A stretch of DNA of 13,382 bases from Patescibacteria group bacterium (GTDB taxonomy: Bacteria > Patescibacteriota > Microgenomatia > UM-FILTER-40-11): NCBI GenBank assembly GCA_023473205.1, contig JAMCYY010000043.1:1-13382 (forward strand), read 5' to 3'. Shown piece by piece: positions 12,791-13,382 of this stretch. The notes under the pieces were generated by a model. The model was not told where the DNA came from. It worked only from the letters and a program-made list of their open reading frames with translations, and did not search any database. The first letter of the stretch is position 1; each line of letters starts with the position of its first letter. The position numbers and the translations under genes are program-made.

Positions 12791-13382
12791 ATGTGTGGAA
12801 TTTGCGGTATCTTTAGCCAAGAAGCAATTAATTTTGAAGTTTTGGAAAAAATGAATTTGTCTCTTCAACACCGCGGGCCGGATGAGACTGGAAATTTTTT
12901 CAATGGCAAAGTTGGTTTAGCCTCCAGAAGACTTGCCATCATTGACCTTAAAACTGGCCGTCAGCCACTACATAATGAAGAAAAAAAACTTTGGTTAGTT
13001 TTTAACGGCGAAATTTATAATTTTAAAGCATTAAAAGAAAGGCTGTTGAAAAAAGGCCATTGTTTTTATACCCAAACTGACGGAGAATGCTTGCTCCATT
13101 TATTCGAAGAAGAAGGTGAGGCCGGGCTAAAAAAACTAGAGGGCATGTTTGCTTTTGCCCTATATGATGAAAAGCGTCAGAATTTGATCCTTGTCCGTGA
13201 TCCTTTGGGAGAAAAACCTCTTTTTTGGACTCTCTTTGATAAAAAACTTTATTTTGCTTCAGAAATAAAAAGCCTTTTGCAGATTCCGGGGTTCAAGAAA
13301 AAAATTGAAAAAAAATCGCTTGGCAAGTATCTTTTTTATGGTTTTGTCCCTGGGCCAAAAACTATTTATCAAGGAATTAATG
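12791..13382 (+). CDS. asnB: second AsnB-type asparagine synthetase (3' end outside window)
   Basis: The frame is open from the ATG at 12791 to the window edge, giving 197 visible residues of a protein that should be about 600. It begins MCGICGIF with the Cys2 glutaminase nucleophile, followed by QHRGPDE at 26-32, RRLAIIDL at about 46-53, NGEIYNF at 72-78, TDGE at 96-99 (SDTE in the first copy, with the aspartate retained), EGMFAFALYD, RDPLGEKPLFW and FASEIK. The glutaminase domain is therefore intact and this copy should also use glutamine as nitrogen source. The synthetase domain with its P-loop lies outside the window. It resembles the first copy but differs at many positions, so it is an old paralogue or independent acquisition rather than a recent duplicate. 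It is the third gene of the unit starting at 10490. Its acceptor substrate cannot be told from the visible part. Confidence 0.92.
   Translation, partial: MCGICGIFSQEAINFEVLEKMNLSLQHRGPDETGNFFNGKVGLASRRLAIIDLKTGRQPLHNEEKKLWLVFNGEIYNFKALKERLLKKGHCFYTQTDGECLLHLFEEEGEAGLKKLEGMFAFALYDEKRQNLILVRDPLGEKPLFWTLFDKKLYFASEIKSLLQIPGFKKKIEKKSLGKYLFYGFVPGPKTIYQGIN

Noticed and set aside
1..13382. Alternative genetic code with TGA as glycine, as in some CPR lineages
   Set aside because: TGA ends two genes (749-751 and 7960-7962) exactly at family-typical C-termini, and no conserved glycine is encoded by TGA.
1..13382. tRNA or rRNA genes, CRISPR arrays, insertion sequences, attachment sites
   Set aside because: No cloverleaf-like segment, regularly spaced repeats, transposase motifs or terminal inverted repeats were seen, and almost every base lies in a recognised coding region.

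Overview
The window is AT-rich and packed with genes. Intergenic gaps are 67 bases or shorter, several genes overlap at ATGA or by a few codons, and few starts have a strong Shine-Dalgarno sequence. TGA and TAA are ordinary stops and tryptophan is TGG, so the standard bacterial code applies. These traits, with the gene mix (TMTC-like TPR membrane enzyme, DPM1-like glycosyltransferases, several multi-spanning GT-C enzymes, AsnB proteins, B12-type radical SAM enzyme), suggest a Patescibacteria/CPR bacterium, perhaps of the Microgenomates type. That placement is inference; no rRNA or marker gene is present.

Layout: (1) bases 1-1767, plus strand: the 3' part of a DPM1-like GT2 glycosyltransferase, overlapping a second membrane-anchored GT2. 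(2) bases 1764-3620, minus strand: a TMTC-like GT-C protein with an N-terminal helix-turn-helix-like segment and four C-terminal TPRs, meeting the previous gene tail to tail at a shared TTAA. (3) bases 3621-3687: a short divergent promoter region. (4) bases 3688-10445, plus strand: a tight five-gene run of a membrane-anchored protein of unknown function, a GT-C glycosyltransferase, an AsnB-type amidotransferase, a B12-binding radical SAM protein, and a radical SAM protein with a SPASM-like cysteine tail. (5) a 44-base gap holding the best promoter in the window. (6) bases 10490 to the end, plus strand: a polyprenyl-phosphate glycosyltransferase, another GT-C enzyme, and the 5' part of a second AsnB gene that runs off the window.

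Taken together this looks like a surface-glycan or protein-glycosylation locus. The DPM1-like GT2 enzymes would make polyprenyl-phosphate-linked sugars on the cytoplasmic face. Three different GT-C membrane enzymes would use such donors outside the membrane. Two AsnB-like enzymes and two radical SAM enzymes placed among them are candidates for amidating or otherwise modifying the sugar, lipid or acceptor. The enzyme families are clear from the motifs; their substrates and their joint action are inference. No tRNA, rRNA, CRISPR array, insertion sequence or riboswitch was seen, and no gene-free stretch exceeds 67 bases.
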